Shown here: positions 9,401-15,434 of the stretch, in pieces
Layout of the letters: each line of letters opens with the position of its first letter
How positions within the stretch are numbered: position 1 is the stretch's first letter
From: Amoebophrya sp. AT5.2
Taxonomy: Eukaryota > Sar > Dinophyceae > Syndiniales > Amoebophryaceae
DNA: 15,801 bases
Reading direction: 5' to 3'
NCBI GenBank assembly: GCA_005223375.1
Contig: RXOD01005119.1
Location: 1 to 15,801 of the forward strand
Program-made: the position numbers and the translations under genes
Notes under the pieces: model-generated
Told to the model about the DNA's origin: nothing
Databases searched by the model: none
What the model saw: the letters and a program-made list of their open reading frames with translations, nothing else

Positions 9401-11330
9401 CTCTTTTGACGCAGCTCTTCATCCAAGACTCGCGGGCGCACGCTGTGCATGAGTTGGAATCGATATTCTTTCAGATGGGTAGCCGGAAAAAGAACTCGCA
9501 CGTCCTCGCCGCGATGATCCGCGGATACGGATGCAAAGGGTAAAGTGAACGAAGCGAAGCAACTTGTTCCCTAATCATTTTCCTTGTACTATCGATGTCG
9601 ACGCCGTGTTCGACTTCGACACGGTGGAGACAATTGCTTTTTAGTACTAACTGCAACTACTGGTGCAACTGCAAGCATACATGAACATGATCATCATGAA
9701 CATGCGCAATGGCGATGTTGTTGCTTGTCATCAGCTCTCGCTCTGCCTCTGGATAATTTAGTACTTCTACTTCATCTTCAAGGAATTTTTTATCAAATAG
9801 CAATCCTGTTCCTGATGAAGATGATCACGAAGCAAAGAAATCTGGTACACGCGTATCTCTATTTCGAAAACGAAACGTAAACAAAGGTACTGGATGTCTT
9901 CCCTGAAACTGTTCCTCCACGCCCGCGAGCGCACGCTGGAGCAGGAATCCAAGGACTACGAATACCGCTACTTGTGCTACCAGGCGGCTCTGGACTGGGC
10001 CCTGCACAACGAGAACAGCTTTATGACGTACACCGTGCTCCGTTTTTGCCAGATCGACGGCGTTCCTATCCGCTACCCTGGCGGCGTTCTTCCGCATCAT
10101 CAACATCAACTACATCCTGCGGCAGCTGGTGCTGGTGCCGCTGGTGGTCAGCTGAAGTTTTATTACGAGCAGCTGGGAGGTGGAATGAAGACAAATAACA
10201 CAACTACATCAAGCACCTCTGGCGGTGCCCCGGCGACGGGCGGGGTGGATTTCGTACGCTGGCCGGTGGAGGAGTTGCGGTTCGCGTTTCCGGACGACCT
10301 GGGTCTCGGAGCGCCGAAGATTCGCTACTACACGAGTCCCTCGGTACCGGAAGCCCGTCTTGCGGGAACGTACAAACCGCTGCCCACGCACCAAATCATG
10401 GAGAATCCCAGCTTGGTGGAGAAGGAATTCGAAGTTCTTTACCTCGATGCAGGGCTTGATGCGCTGGGGCAGGAGTCCGGGTCGAATGCGAAGCAGCGAA
10501 GAACAGCCGGAGCAGCTGCAGCTGCTGCCGGCGCTCCACAACAGGAGCACCAGCTGCACGACCACTCCCAGGACCCGAAGCAGCGCGGCCGCGGCGGCCC
10601 GCTGGAAGTGGAGGGTGGCATCAACGGGGTAATTGGTGGGCACGCGGACGAACTGCTTGAGAGGGAACATGAGCATCATCATTACAACACCTCCGCGACG
10701 TATAATGATCAGTACAATGCGTACGAACCGATCTACTACCCGATCTACGCCGGTGCGCATCATGAAGATTACGGTGGGCATTATGATTATCAGCACCACG
10801 ACACCGGCAGGGGCGAGCAGGAGTTACCCCAGCATCATGTTGAGCTGGGGTATTCGCTGCTTGTCCACGACAACGGAACAGGAGTTCTTGCAGAGGAGCA
10901 CCACGGCTCGTACCTGCACTTGGAACCGTTGGAGCACGATCAGCACCATCATCATCTTCACGCGACCTCTCCACCACCGTACGGAGAAGTAGATCCCGGA
11001 CAAGTAGGGGACCATCTTCACCAACAACATGGTGCGGCGCACCCCTTCGGAGCATCGGAGCTAGTATCCGCCTACCTTGGAGGGTCAGCGGATCCTCACG
11101 TAGTGGATCACCACCTCATTTACCAGAGCGCCGGCGGTGGATATCATGTTGGAGCTGCTGGCTCGTTGGCTCCTGCGGAATTCGAACTAGAGCTGGACCC
11201 GTATACCGACCAGCCGAGCGGTCTGGAATTGATGCACGAGCTTTACCACTACGGCGCGGCTGCAGCTGCATCAGCGACGCAAGAAGGCCAAGAAGCGCAG
11301 GACGCTCCACAACAGACGGTCGCGGTCTGA
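3158..11330 (+). CDS. Giant prion-like protein with PPR-like helical units (5 exons)
   Basis: Proposed join: 3158-3405, 3626-3811, 4064-6204, 6539-9539, 9887-11330, giving 7020 nt and 2339 residues. All introns have GT...AG borders and every junction preserves the frame (phases 2, 2, 1, 2). The ATG at 3158 was chosen because an in-frame TGA lies five codons upstream; an internal ATG at 3714 is an alternative. Domain order: residues 1-140, mixed; RSRSRS around 140-146; Tyr/Gly/Ser/Lys-rich low complexity to about 830; a PPPPP plus RSRSRS motif near 826-838; acidic, then Gly/Ser/Tyr/His-rich sequence to about 1440; an ordered module about 1446-1572; a disordered insert to about 1790; three PPR-like helix pairs about 1792-1920; a second ordered stretch about 1977-2055; and a His/Tyr-rich tail to the end. 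PPR proteins bind RNA, often in organelles, and Tyr/Gly-rich sequence often drives condensation; an RNA-granule or organelle RNA role is therefore possible but inferred. The main alternative is two or three separate genes if introns 3 or 4 are not spliced. Confidence 0.6.
3406..3625 (+). other. Intron 1 of gene 2 with tandem NAGNAG acceptor
   Basis: The intron is 220 nt with donor GTAAGTCAG and a long pyrimidine tract (about 3583-3622) leading to TTTGCAGCAG. Both AGs (3624-3625 and 3627-3628) keep the frame, differing by one codon. Joining exon 1 (phase 2) to 3626 or 3629 leaves the downstream frame intact. Confidence 0.5.
3626..3811 (+). CDS. Gene 2, exon 2
   Basis: The exon encodes about 62 residues ending in the motif APRSRSR, where the last Arg is completed by exon 3. 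Its first half contains three copies of CTCATTTG (3649, 3667, 3699) and a 20-bp inverted repeat around an internal ATG at 3714. The donor at 3812 is GTACTAAT. If translation began at 3714 the protein would start MEELESAPVIKSEVLDTVP and the upstream part would be leader sequence. No domain is recognised. Confidence 0.5.
3681..3737. repeat. 20-bp inverted repeat around an in-frame ATG
   Basis: Left arm 3681-3700 and right arm 3718-3737 are reverse complements at 19 of 20 positions (A3688 opposite G3730 is the mismatch). One further C-G pair lies outside. The 17-nt loop contains ATG at 3714. In RNA this would be a very stable hairpin that holds a possible start codon in its loop. Confidence 0.85.
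3812..4063 (+). other. Intron 2 of gene 2
   Basis: The intron is 252 nt with donor GTACTAATA and acceptor CACCTGCTCCAG before a G. It joins phase 2 to phase 2: AG plus G makes an Arg codon that extends an RSRSRS run. It contains a 17-nt direct repeat with one mismatch (CAGTTTATGTTTTCGTT at 3847 and CAGTTTATGTTTACGTT at 3910) and the palindrome TTTACGTAAA near its start. Confidence 0.65.
4064..6204 (+). CDS. Gene 2, exon 3: Tyr/Gly/Ser/Lys-rich prion-like region
   Basis: The exon encodes about residues 145-858. The first 45 codons upstream of ATG 4200 stay open back to the acceptor, supporting the splice. The sequence is strongly biased to Ser, Gly, Tyr, Lys, Asp, Asn and His, with Trp and Tyr spaced along it and short recurring YGK, SYG and GKG patterns. 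A local stretch around DDIKQDDDDD is acidic. The end carries PPPPP followed by RSRSRS. This composition resembles prion-like or FUS-type low-complexity domains, which in known proteins phase-separate and bind RNA; here that is inference from composition only. Large frames on the other strand and in +2 mirror this GC-rich exon and are not genes. Confidence 0.7.
6205..6538 (+). other. Intron 3 of gene 2
   Basis: The intron is 334 nt with donor G|GTACAAGTG and acceptor CTTTCTTACTTACAG|GG preceded by a pyrimidine-rich tract and a TACTGAC that could serve as branch site. One base before (G) and two after (GG) make a Gly codon, so the frame is kept. If retained, translation would run about 46 further codons to TAG at 6345-6347, giving a protein of roughly 900 residues. 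Nothing else is seen in it. Confidence 0.65.
6539..9539 (+). CDS. Gene 2, exon 4: low-complexity, ordered module, insert
   Basis: The exon covers about residues 859-1858. The frame is open from the acceptor, 106 codons upstream of the first GTG-initiated ORF call, through an acidic segment with a PPPP motif. A Gly/Ser/Tyr/His/Lys-rich stretch follows to about residue 1440, including a GGGGGGAGG run. Residues 1446-1572 look folded: an aromatic lead-in (GYHYNYPEGHLDYVPATFDL), then helices with CIWRYCGYDVEAMRR and EWKLGYLLAMCLKHDHEML. Residues 1573-1790 are again disordered. The last 65 residues begin PPR-like helices that continue in exon 5. The in-frame TAA at 9541-9543 lies inside the donor. 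Confidence 0.7.
8301..8679 (+). other. Ordered helical module in gene 2 (unrecognised family)
   Basis: Residues about 1446-1572 break sharply with the flanking low complexity. The composition becomes balanced, with Trp, Cys, Tyr and Phe and heptad-like hydrophobic spacing, for example KDFDFAILRTCIWRYCGY and DCVAFLRFLLSQEP. The DNA is also strongly GC3-biased here, as expected for constrained coding sequence. I do not recognise the family. It may be the first part of the same alpha-solenoid that resumes near 9340, with a disordered insert between. Confidence 0.5.
9340..10070 (+). other. PPR-like helix-pair units across intron 4
   Basis: Three successive helix-turn-helix stretches are visible: FSLLTQLFIQDSRAHAVHEL with IFFQM; HVLAAMIRGYGCKG joined to YWMSSLKLFLHARER; and YQAALDWALHNENSFMTYTV with FCQIDGV. 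The middle one fits the PPR pattern best: a Gly ending the first helix region, then five residues before a Leu-x-Leu-Phe, about 35 residues in all. The fit exists only when exons 4 and 5 are joined at 9539/9887. PPR units are known RNA-binding repeats. The match is by eye and weak for the outer two units; a TPR-like or other alpha-solenoid is the alternative. Confidence 0.45.
9540..9886 (+). other. Intron 4 of gene 2
   Basis: The intron is 347 nt with donor GG|GTAAAGTG and acceptor TAAACAAAG|G. Phase 2 is preserved (GG plus G gives Gly) and the joined protein reads GYGCKGYWMSSLKLF. The acceptor lacks a pyrimidine tract; an in-phase AG at 9831-9832 is an alternative adding 18 residues. The intron holds a 7-bp hairpin at 9604-9624 and a direct repeat of CATGAACATG (9680-9689, 9695-9704). 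Confidence 0.6.
9887..11330 (+). CDS. Gene 2, exon 5: PPR-like end and His/Tyr-rich tail
   Basis: The exon encodes the last 481 residues, ending at TGA 11328-11330. It completes the PPR-like units, passes a short His/Ala/Gly linker, then an ordered stretch (DFVRWPVEELRFAFPDDLGL to FEVLYLDAGLDALG, about residues 1977-2055). From about residue 2110 the sequence is dominated by His, Tyr, Gly and Glu, with clusters such as EREHEHHHYN and HDQHHHHLHA. Such His clusters can bind metal ions or tune condensates by pH, but no specific function can be assigned. The exon could stand alone from ATG 9894 if intron 4 were not real. Confidence 0.7.
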
Positions 11331-11390
11331 TCACGAACAGACGCCGCACGTGCACTGAGATTATCGTCCGCAGCGTCCATCATCATGTTG

Positions 11391-11396
11391 AATAAA
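11391..11396 (+). terminator. Possible poly(A) signal of gene 2
   Basis: AATAAA lies 60 nt after the TGA of exon 5, a typical spacing for 3'-end processing in many eukaryotes. Further AATAAA copies follow near 11586 and 11672. The signal is short and protists often deviate from it, so the call rests on position only. Confidence 0.35.
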
Positions 11397-12020
11397 TGGA
11401 TGTAATGAAGAGTAAGTCACAATGCTCAATCCGGTGACGAGCAAATCACACATAAAAAACAGAGTTTCACGGGGCGGGTGGCGGACTCTTAGACTTGTCC
11501 AGCATGCAGGTGCTTGCCAGATGAAGAACGATTACTTTACGCGCATGCTGAGTGGACGAGGACCGCTTGTTCAGCTGCGGACACAAATAAAGCAAGTGCC
11601 CCTTCACAGCTCTTTTTGAAGATAGGGAACACAGATTTCATAATCATGAACTCTTTCACTTTCGACTTCGAGAATAAAGTTAGTAGTGAGAGCCCCCTGC
11701 TCAAACAAAAAATAAAAATGAACGTCCCTACGTATAGGTGTGGTTGTGTGCTGGAGATCGTACTAAAAGAAAAAAATGTAAAACGAAGAAGAAGAACAAG
11801 TACCAAAGCCTAAAGCTCGGCGCCAACAAGTGCCACAGCTGCAAAAAATGTCAACATGTATATACGAACGTATGATCCAGATCCTCCACCACGAGCATGA
11901 CTATCCCGAACAGAGCAAGAAGATGAAGGACGACCGCCGCCGAGAAATGATCAATGCGCTACAACTCATTAATTATAGCGAAAAAGTTAAATTTAGATTT
12001 ATTATTTCGCCCGCCAGGCC

Positions 12021-12185
12021 ATGATCTTAGGCGATCGATCCGATTCTTGCTACAAACAGGTGGAGGTGGTGGTGAAACCCTGCGCCATCGCTGAAGCCAG
12101 CGCGAAGCAATTGCGCGTGCACGACTGTCGTGCTTCTCGCTTCGCGCTGCGGGGACGGATGCTCACGACTTCTTCCACTGGCTAA
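12021..12185 (+). CDS. Candidate small ORF, 54 residues
   Basis: ATG at 12021 opens a frame to TAA TAA at 12183. It begins MILGDRSDSCYKQVEVVVKP and ends RMLTTSSTG. The GC content rises clearly here against AT-rich flanks, and the other two + frames are closed early. A splice acceptor-like CTACAAACAG at 12059 would join in phase 0 to an upstream open frame ending at 11985 (intron of 74 nt), so this could instead be the last exon of a small two-exon gene starting near 11848. The peptide has no recognised family. An inverted repeat inside it may explain the GC rise without coding. Confidence 0.25.
   Translation: MILGDRSDSCYKQVEVVVKPCAIAEASAKQLRVHDCRASRFALRGRMLTTSSTG
12098..12149. repeat. Nested inverted repeats (11 bp outer, 7 bp inner)
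   Basis: The outer arms CAGCGCGAAGC (12098-12108) and GCTTCGCGCTG (12139-12149) are perfect reverse complements. Inside them GCACGAC (12119-12125) and GTCGTGC (12127-12133) form a second perfect stem with one base between. The whole could fold as a two-tier hairpin. It lies within the small ORF at 12021-12185. Confidence 0.8.
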
Positions 12186-12541
12186 TAACAAGTTAACCGG
12201 CTGGGGCTGAAGCCACGTCTAGTCCTGAGAAGCGAGCTCTGCTTTGTACCTAGGTGGTATGAATGTTTTATCAAACGGAAAAGAGCTGCGATCATCTATA
12301 AACCAACTCATCCTCTTCAGACGAAAATGAGTGAACTTACTTTGATGACTGCCCGCCGACGAAACAAATGAACATGAACTTGAAATTAGCAACGGGCGCA
12401 CCATTACAATCGATGTCTCTACGAACGGATGCTTGGATACCATGTTGATGAGACAGACAAGATCTCAGACCGTCAGTTGTTGAAACTGAAATATATACAG
12501 CATTTCTAACTGAAACTAAGTAACAAACACGTACCAATAAA

Positions 12542-12685
12542 ATGAATGATGTGTGGCATCCGCTGCATCACGAGTTGCGGTTTATTCATGCGGCTCCTCT
12601 CTCGAGAACGTGTATCAACCTGCGTCGGAACAAAGGTAAAACGCACACAGCAGGGGAACGGAAAGAAATGCACCCAGGAAATTAA
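12542..12685 (+). CDS. Candidate small ORF, 47 residues
   Basis: ATG at 12542 reads MNDVWHPLHHELRFIHAAPL and stops at TAA 12683-12685. A donor-like AAAG|GTAAAA at 12636 could connect it in phase 1 to an open stretch starting at 12691 (YNEPLTPAGKKEQKDYYGLD within it), which runs to TGA at 12858. That implies a 55-nt intron, far shorter than the others here. The same DNA is also open on the minus strand. Coding status is doubtful and no family is recognised. Confidence 0.15.
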   Translation: MNDVWHPLHHELRFIHAAPLSRTCINLRRNKGKTHTAGERKEMHPGN

Positions 12686-13327
12686 TTAAGTAGACAGCTC
12701 CACGACCGCCTCAAGATTTTTCAGACGAGTCGATGTCACGTACGTACCAATTTTGTACAATGAACCACTGACACCCGCCGGAAAGAAAGAACAGAAAGAT
12801 TACTACGGACTGGATGTGTACGTGGTGCAGGGAATGCGCCCAGCAAGCCCACCACGGTGACGGTCTCGCCTCCCGAGTATAGCAGCGGATGTTCTACTTG
12901 TTCTTGTCCTTGTACGACTGAACTCTGACTCTGCAGCCGTTGCTTCAAATCGAACTGCAAGAGGACTACGTGCTGGTATAGCTACAGTCTATCATGTGTA
13001 GCTGCGCCGGCAAGCCTCGTCCACTGTCGGCAATGATACTGATGCCGTAATTTGTGCGCTTGTTCTACTGACGCCGGACTCGGTTGCAATGCACACAAGA
13101 TGAGAAATGATGTCGGTTGTCGATATAATTAAAGTCGTCGTCGGTCGTAGTCGTACCGGTGCCGGTGGACGACTCATCATTAATTTATTTTGAACGCTGA
13201 ATGATAATCACAATGTGGCGTAGAGTGCTCGCGTGCCTCTGCTGCGTCTCGGTTGATGGTGCATCCTGAATGGTCATCGATCTGTCGTTCGCGAATCTGA
13301 GTCTTGAAGTTGCTTTGTCGTAGCATA

Positions 13328-13349
13328 AAAAAAGAAGTGGTTCTTTTTT
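13328..13349. repeat. A/T-rich hairpin, 9-bp stem
   Basis: AAAAAAGAA (13328-13336) and TTCTTTTTT (13341-13349) are perfect reverse complements around a GTGG loop. It sits in the spacer about 400 nt upstream of the third gene. No role can be assigned. Confidence 0.7.
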
Positions 13350-13745
13350 AGTCGACGCTGTGTTACCCTTACCGTCGGTGTCTCCTTCTGCAAGGGAAAT
13401 GTATTAGCAACGTGACGACCTCCACAGCCACTCCATACTGCTGGCCGCTTGTGCGCCTTTCGGGAGAGTTTGTAATTGCTCAGCGAGACCCTCGCAGTCC
13501 CACATATTAGCTCTCGCCGTCTTCGATAGAAGTTCGCTTCTTCGTACTTTTATCACGAGGAAGGTAGAACTAACGAACAATTAAAGTTGATTTTTTTGTT
13601 TTTCCGTGCGTTGACTGCGTCATTTTATTTGAAAAGCCGCACGACCCGCACTGCGCGTTTGCACTTCGCTTCCACTTCCACTGGTTAATTTCTAAGGTAA
13701 CCACCTGCTCGACATCGACTGGCTAGAACTCCCGACAAAATCGTC

Positions 13746-13844
13746 ATGCGACGGGTACTACTAAGTTGCGGCGCCGCAACTTCTGTAGGGGCGTTTGCGT
13801 TGCAGAAGCAGGAGGCGGATCCAGCCGGGAAGAGCCTCTTGCAG
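13746..13844 (+). CDS. Gene 3, exon 1: signal peptide
   Basis: The exon encodes 33 residues with a probable signal peptide in the first 18-20, ending KSLLQ. The donor TTGCAG|GTATGC at 13845 is in phase 0. The ATG context is ATCGTCATGC. Without splicing the frame stays open to a TGA at 13974-13976. Confidence 0.5.
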
Positions 13845-15434
13845 GTATGCGGAGCGTCTGTAAACTATACATGGAGGCTTCATTCTTTATATAGTTTAGA
13901 GTTTTCGCATTCGCGCGTCGAAAGGAAGGACGCACCTATACTGATAGTAACACTTCAGCATATGCATCTCCATTGACGCTAGGTGTACAATATCAACCTC
14001 AATGCGATGAATACGTAAGTCCTGCGTGCTACGTCGTTACAAATAACCATCACACGACATACAACAGCTGAGCCCGGCGGCCAAACCCAAAGCCAAACCC
14101 AAAGGCAAACCCAAAGCCAAACCCAACGCGATGCGCAACAAGGACAAGGACAAGGGAAAAAACGTCACGCCCAAGGGCAAGGCCAAGGTCGCGGAGATCA
14201 AGAAGCCCGGGCCGGCAGGGGATGAGAAATCTACTGCAAAAAAGGAAGATGGTAAGATCCCCCTTCTGCAGGACGCCGGGCAGGGCACTTTCGGCTTCTA
14301 CAAGGAACGCGGGAGACACGAGGAGCTCGGAGATTCGTCGAAAAAGAACGAGAAAAATGAAGACGAGACCTCTGCCTCCTCGTGCGGCGATGGCGATGGT
14401 GGAAATAAAGAGGAAGGGCAAAAAGATGAAGATCAAGATGAGATCGACGCCGAAACAGATCCGGAAAAATTGCGCAAATACGTCTGGTACGACAAATTCA
14501 ACACGAACCAACTCCTCGAGAAGTTGCAAAGTGTGGTGGCAGACCAGGAGAAAGATGCAGAGCCTCTTGAGATCTGCGGGCTGGCACCGGGGGCAAAAAT
14601 CAGAGAGAGTTTGACAGAACTCGAGGGCGACCTTCACAGCAGCTGGAAAGGGGAAGAAGAACATCAAGATGCTGACCATATGAAAAAGCAGAGCGAGGAG
14701 CAGTTTGGGTACTACCGGGGAGAGACACAAGCGATAAGGCTCAACGTGGTGAAATATTGCGACGAAGTCGTGTACCCTGGTAACTTTTACGTAGACATAC
14801 GTATAAATATTGTATTTTTTTGATAATTTATTTGAGTGCTTGATGCAGACGCACCTTTTCTTTTTTCAGTTTCCACTGTGTACTGCAACAACGAGGAAAC
14901 TGAGCAACGCCAACGAATTGATTCCTTCGTATTCAACCGTGCGTCTTCTTAAAGCCAATTGACATTTGTGTTTCTTCTTCTTGTTTGTTTCCATTCCCAA
15001 CTTCAGTGCTATAATTTGTCACTTCTACACCATAGACTGCCACTGCCGGGCGGCCTCAGCTGTATCTATTTGTTTTGCACACCCCAGCCCTTCAGCCGGT
15101 GGACGCGAGCGAAAAGAAGGGATCGAAGGTCGCGTATCTTGTTATGGGGGAGAAGATGACGGTCTTCAACCAGGTTGACGTATGGATGCAATTCTTCAAA
15201 GGATGCCCCGAGGGATCGGCCAATTTGTACGCTCATGCTTTCAAAGAAGGACTCGTCATAGAAGATAAAGTAGAGCACCACGAGACGCCAGAGGGATCCG
15301 CCGACATGATGAGCCGCAAGTCACAACTGATCCGAGCCATGTTGGACAAAACCGACCCAGAGACCAAGACGATCGCAGAGCATTGGAAAGAAATTCTCTC
15401 CGAACGAAAGGGGGAAGCCACGTTCGTCCCAACT
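13746..15434 (+). CDS. Secreted or ER protein with GT14-like segment (multi-exon, 3'-partial)
   Basis: Proposed join: 13746-13844, 14068-14779, 14870-14938, 15088-15434, giving 409 codons in frame (intron phases 0, 1, 1). The N terminus MRRVLLSCGAATSVGAFALQ has a basic start, a modest hydrophobic core and small residues, as in a signal peptide. A basic PKAKPKGKPK repeat and Lys-rich tract follow, then an acidic Glu/Asp/Lys stretch, then a more ordered part with Cys residues. The last exon reads KVAYLVMGEKMTVFNQVDVW, then FFKGCPEGSANLYAHAFKEG. This resembles the first strand and helix of core-2/I-branching (GT14-type) glycosyltransferases, as in motifs like KIAFLF..W..FF....YVH. Later GT14 motifs are not in the window. 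The frame after 15434 either stops at TAA 15450-15452 or is spliced at GTAAGA onward; the latter fits an incomplete domain. The gene is likely; the enzyme assignment is tentative. Confidence 0.55.
13845..14067 (+). other. Gene 3, intron 1
   Basis: The intron is 223 nt, GTATGC...ACAACAG, phase 0 to phase 0. A possible mini-exon (13983-14014, between GCTAG and GTAAGT) was considered, but its 32 nt would break the frame with the next exon. Confidence 0.45.
14068..14779 (+). CDS. Gene 3, exon 2: basic repeat then acidic region
   Basis: The exon opens with LSPAAKPKAKPKGKPKAKPN, encoded by a 12-nt tandem repeat, and stays Lys-rich for about 60 residues. A Glu/Asp-rich stretch with a short Ser/Cys/Gly run follows, then a helical part (TNQLLEKLQSVVADQEKD) and the end VVKYCDEVVYP. 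The frame is open upstream of the ATG at 14131 back to the acceptor. The donor CCTG|GTAACT at 14780 is phase 1. A 226-codon minus frame opposite this exon is a hydrophobic shadow of Lys/Glu codons. Confidence 0.6.
14083..14126 (+). repeat. 12-nt tandem repeat encoding KPKA/KPKG
   Basis: Units AAACCCAAAGCC, AAACCCAAAGGC and AAACCCAAAGCC are followed by a partial copy. They encode alternating Lys and Pro with Ala or Gly, as in histone H1-type tails. The near identity of the units suggests recent slippage. Confidence 0.85.
14780..14869 (+). other. Gene 3, intron 2
   Basis: The intron is 90 nt with donor GTAACT, a very AT-rich body and a strong tract CTTTTCTTTTTTCAG. One base before (G) and two after (TT) make Val. 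Readthrough would stop at TGA 14821-14823. Confidence 0.55.
14870..14938 (+). CDS. Gene 3, exon 3 (short)
   Basis: This exon of 69 nt encodes STVYCNNEETEQRQRIDSF and a few residues more. It follows the best acceptor in the region. Its 3' end is ambiguous: GTGCGT at 14939 (phase 1, pairing with the acceptor at 15087) or GTATTC at 14929 (phase 0, pairing with the acceptor at 15095). Both keep the frame. If unspliced it ends at TAA 14950-14952. Confidence 0.4.
14939..15087 (+). other. Gene 3, intron 3 (alternative end at 15095)
   Basis: The intron is 149 nt with several CT-rich tracts and AG candidates at 15006, 15058, 15087 and 15095. The last two give an open downstream frame. Confidence 0.4.
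15088..15434 (+). CDS. Gene 3, exon 4: start of GT14-like domain
   Basis: After a few linker residues (QPVDASEKKGSK) the exon carries a hydrophobic strand KVAYLVMG, a helix with VDVWMQFFKG and a strand NLYAHAF, in the order seen at the start of core-2/I-branching-type domains. A charged helix-rich stretch follows (SQLIRAMLDKTDPETKTIAE) and the exon ends FVPT before GTAAGA. In family members a sequence like VPT often precedes the central helices, which supports continuation in a further exon. The alternative is a stop five codons later at 15450. Confidence 0.55.

Larger units (their letters stand above)
11331..13745. other. Intergenic spacer, 2.4 kb, with weak short ORFs and hairpins
   Basis: This AT-richer stretch separates the second and third genes. 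It holds a probable poly(A) signal for gene 2, a small GC-rich ORF at 12021-12185 with a hairpin, and a second small ORF at 12542-12685 followed by an open stretch at 12690-12858. A minus-strand frame (12736-12960) overlaps that stretch, and an A/T hairpin lies at 13328-13349. A 99-codon + ORF (11514-11813) directly after gene 2 lies in AT-rich sequence and looks accidental. No tRNA box pair, snRNA or spliced-leader sequence was recognised. Confidence 0.5.

Noticed and set aside
10209..10799. 196-codon minus ORF opposite exon 5
   Set aside because: Its Met/Ile/Val-rich parts come from reading His/Asp/Tyr codons backwards; no independent support.
11514..11813. 99-codon + ORF just after gene 2
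   Set aside because: AT-rich, in the probable 3' UTR with AATAAA motifs inside, and the translation has no recognisable feature.
13983..14014. Possible 32-nt mini-exon between GCTAG and GTAAGT
   Set aside because: Including it would break the frame with exon 2 of gene 3, while direct joining of 13844 to 14068 is in phase.
14050..14730. 226-codon minus ORF with many hydrophobic runs, membrane-protein-like
   Set aside because: Antisense of Lys/Glu codons gives Phe/Leu runs; the + strand exon has matching splice borders.
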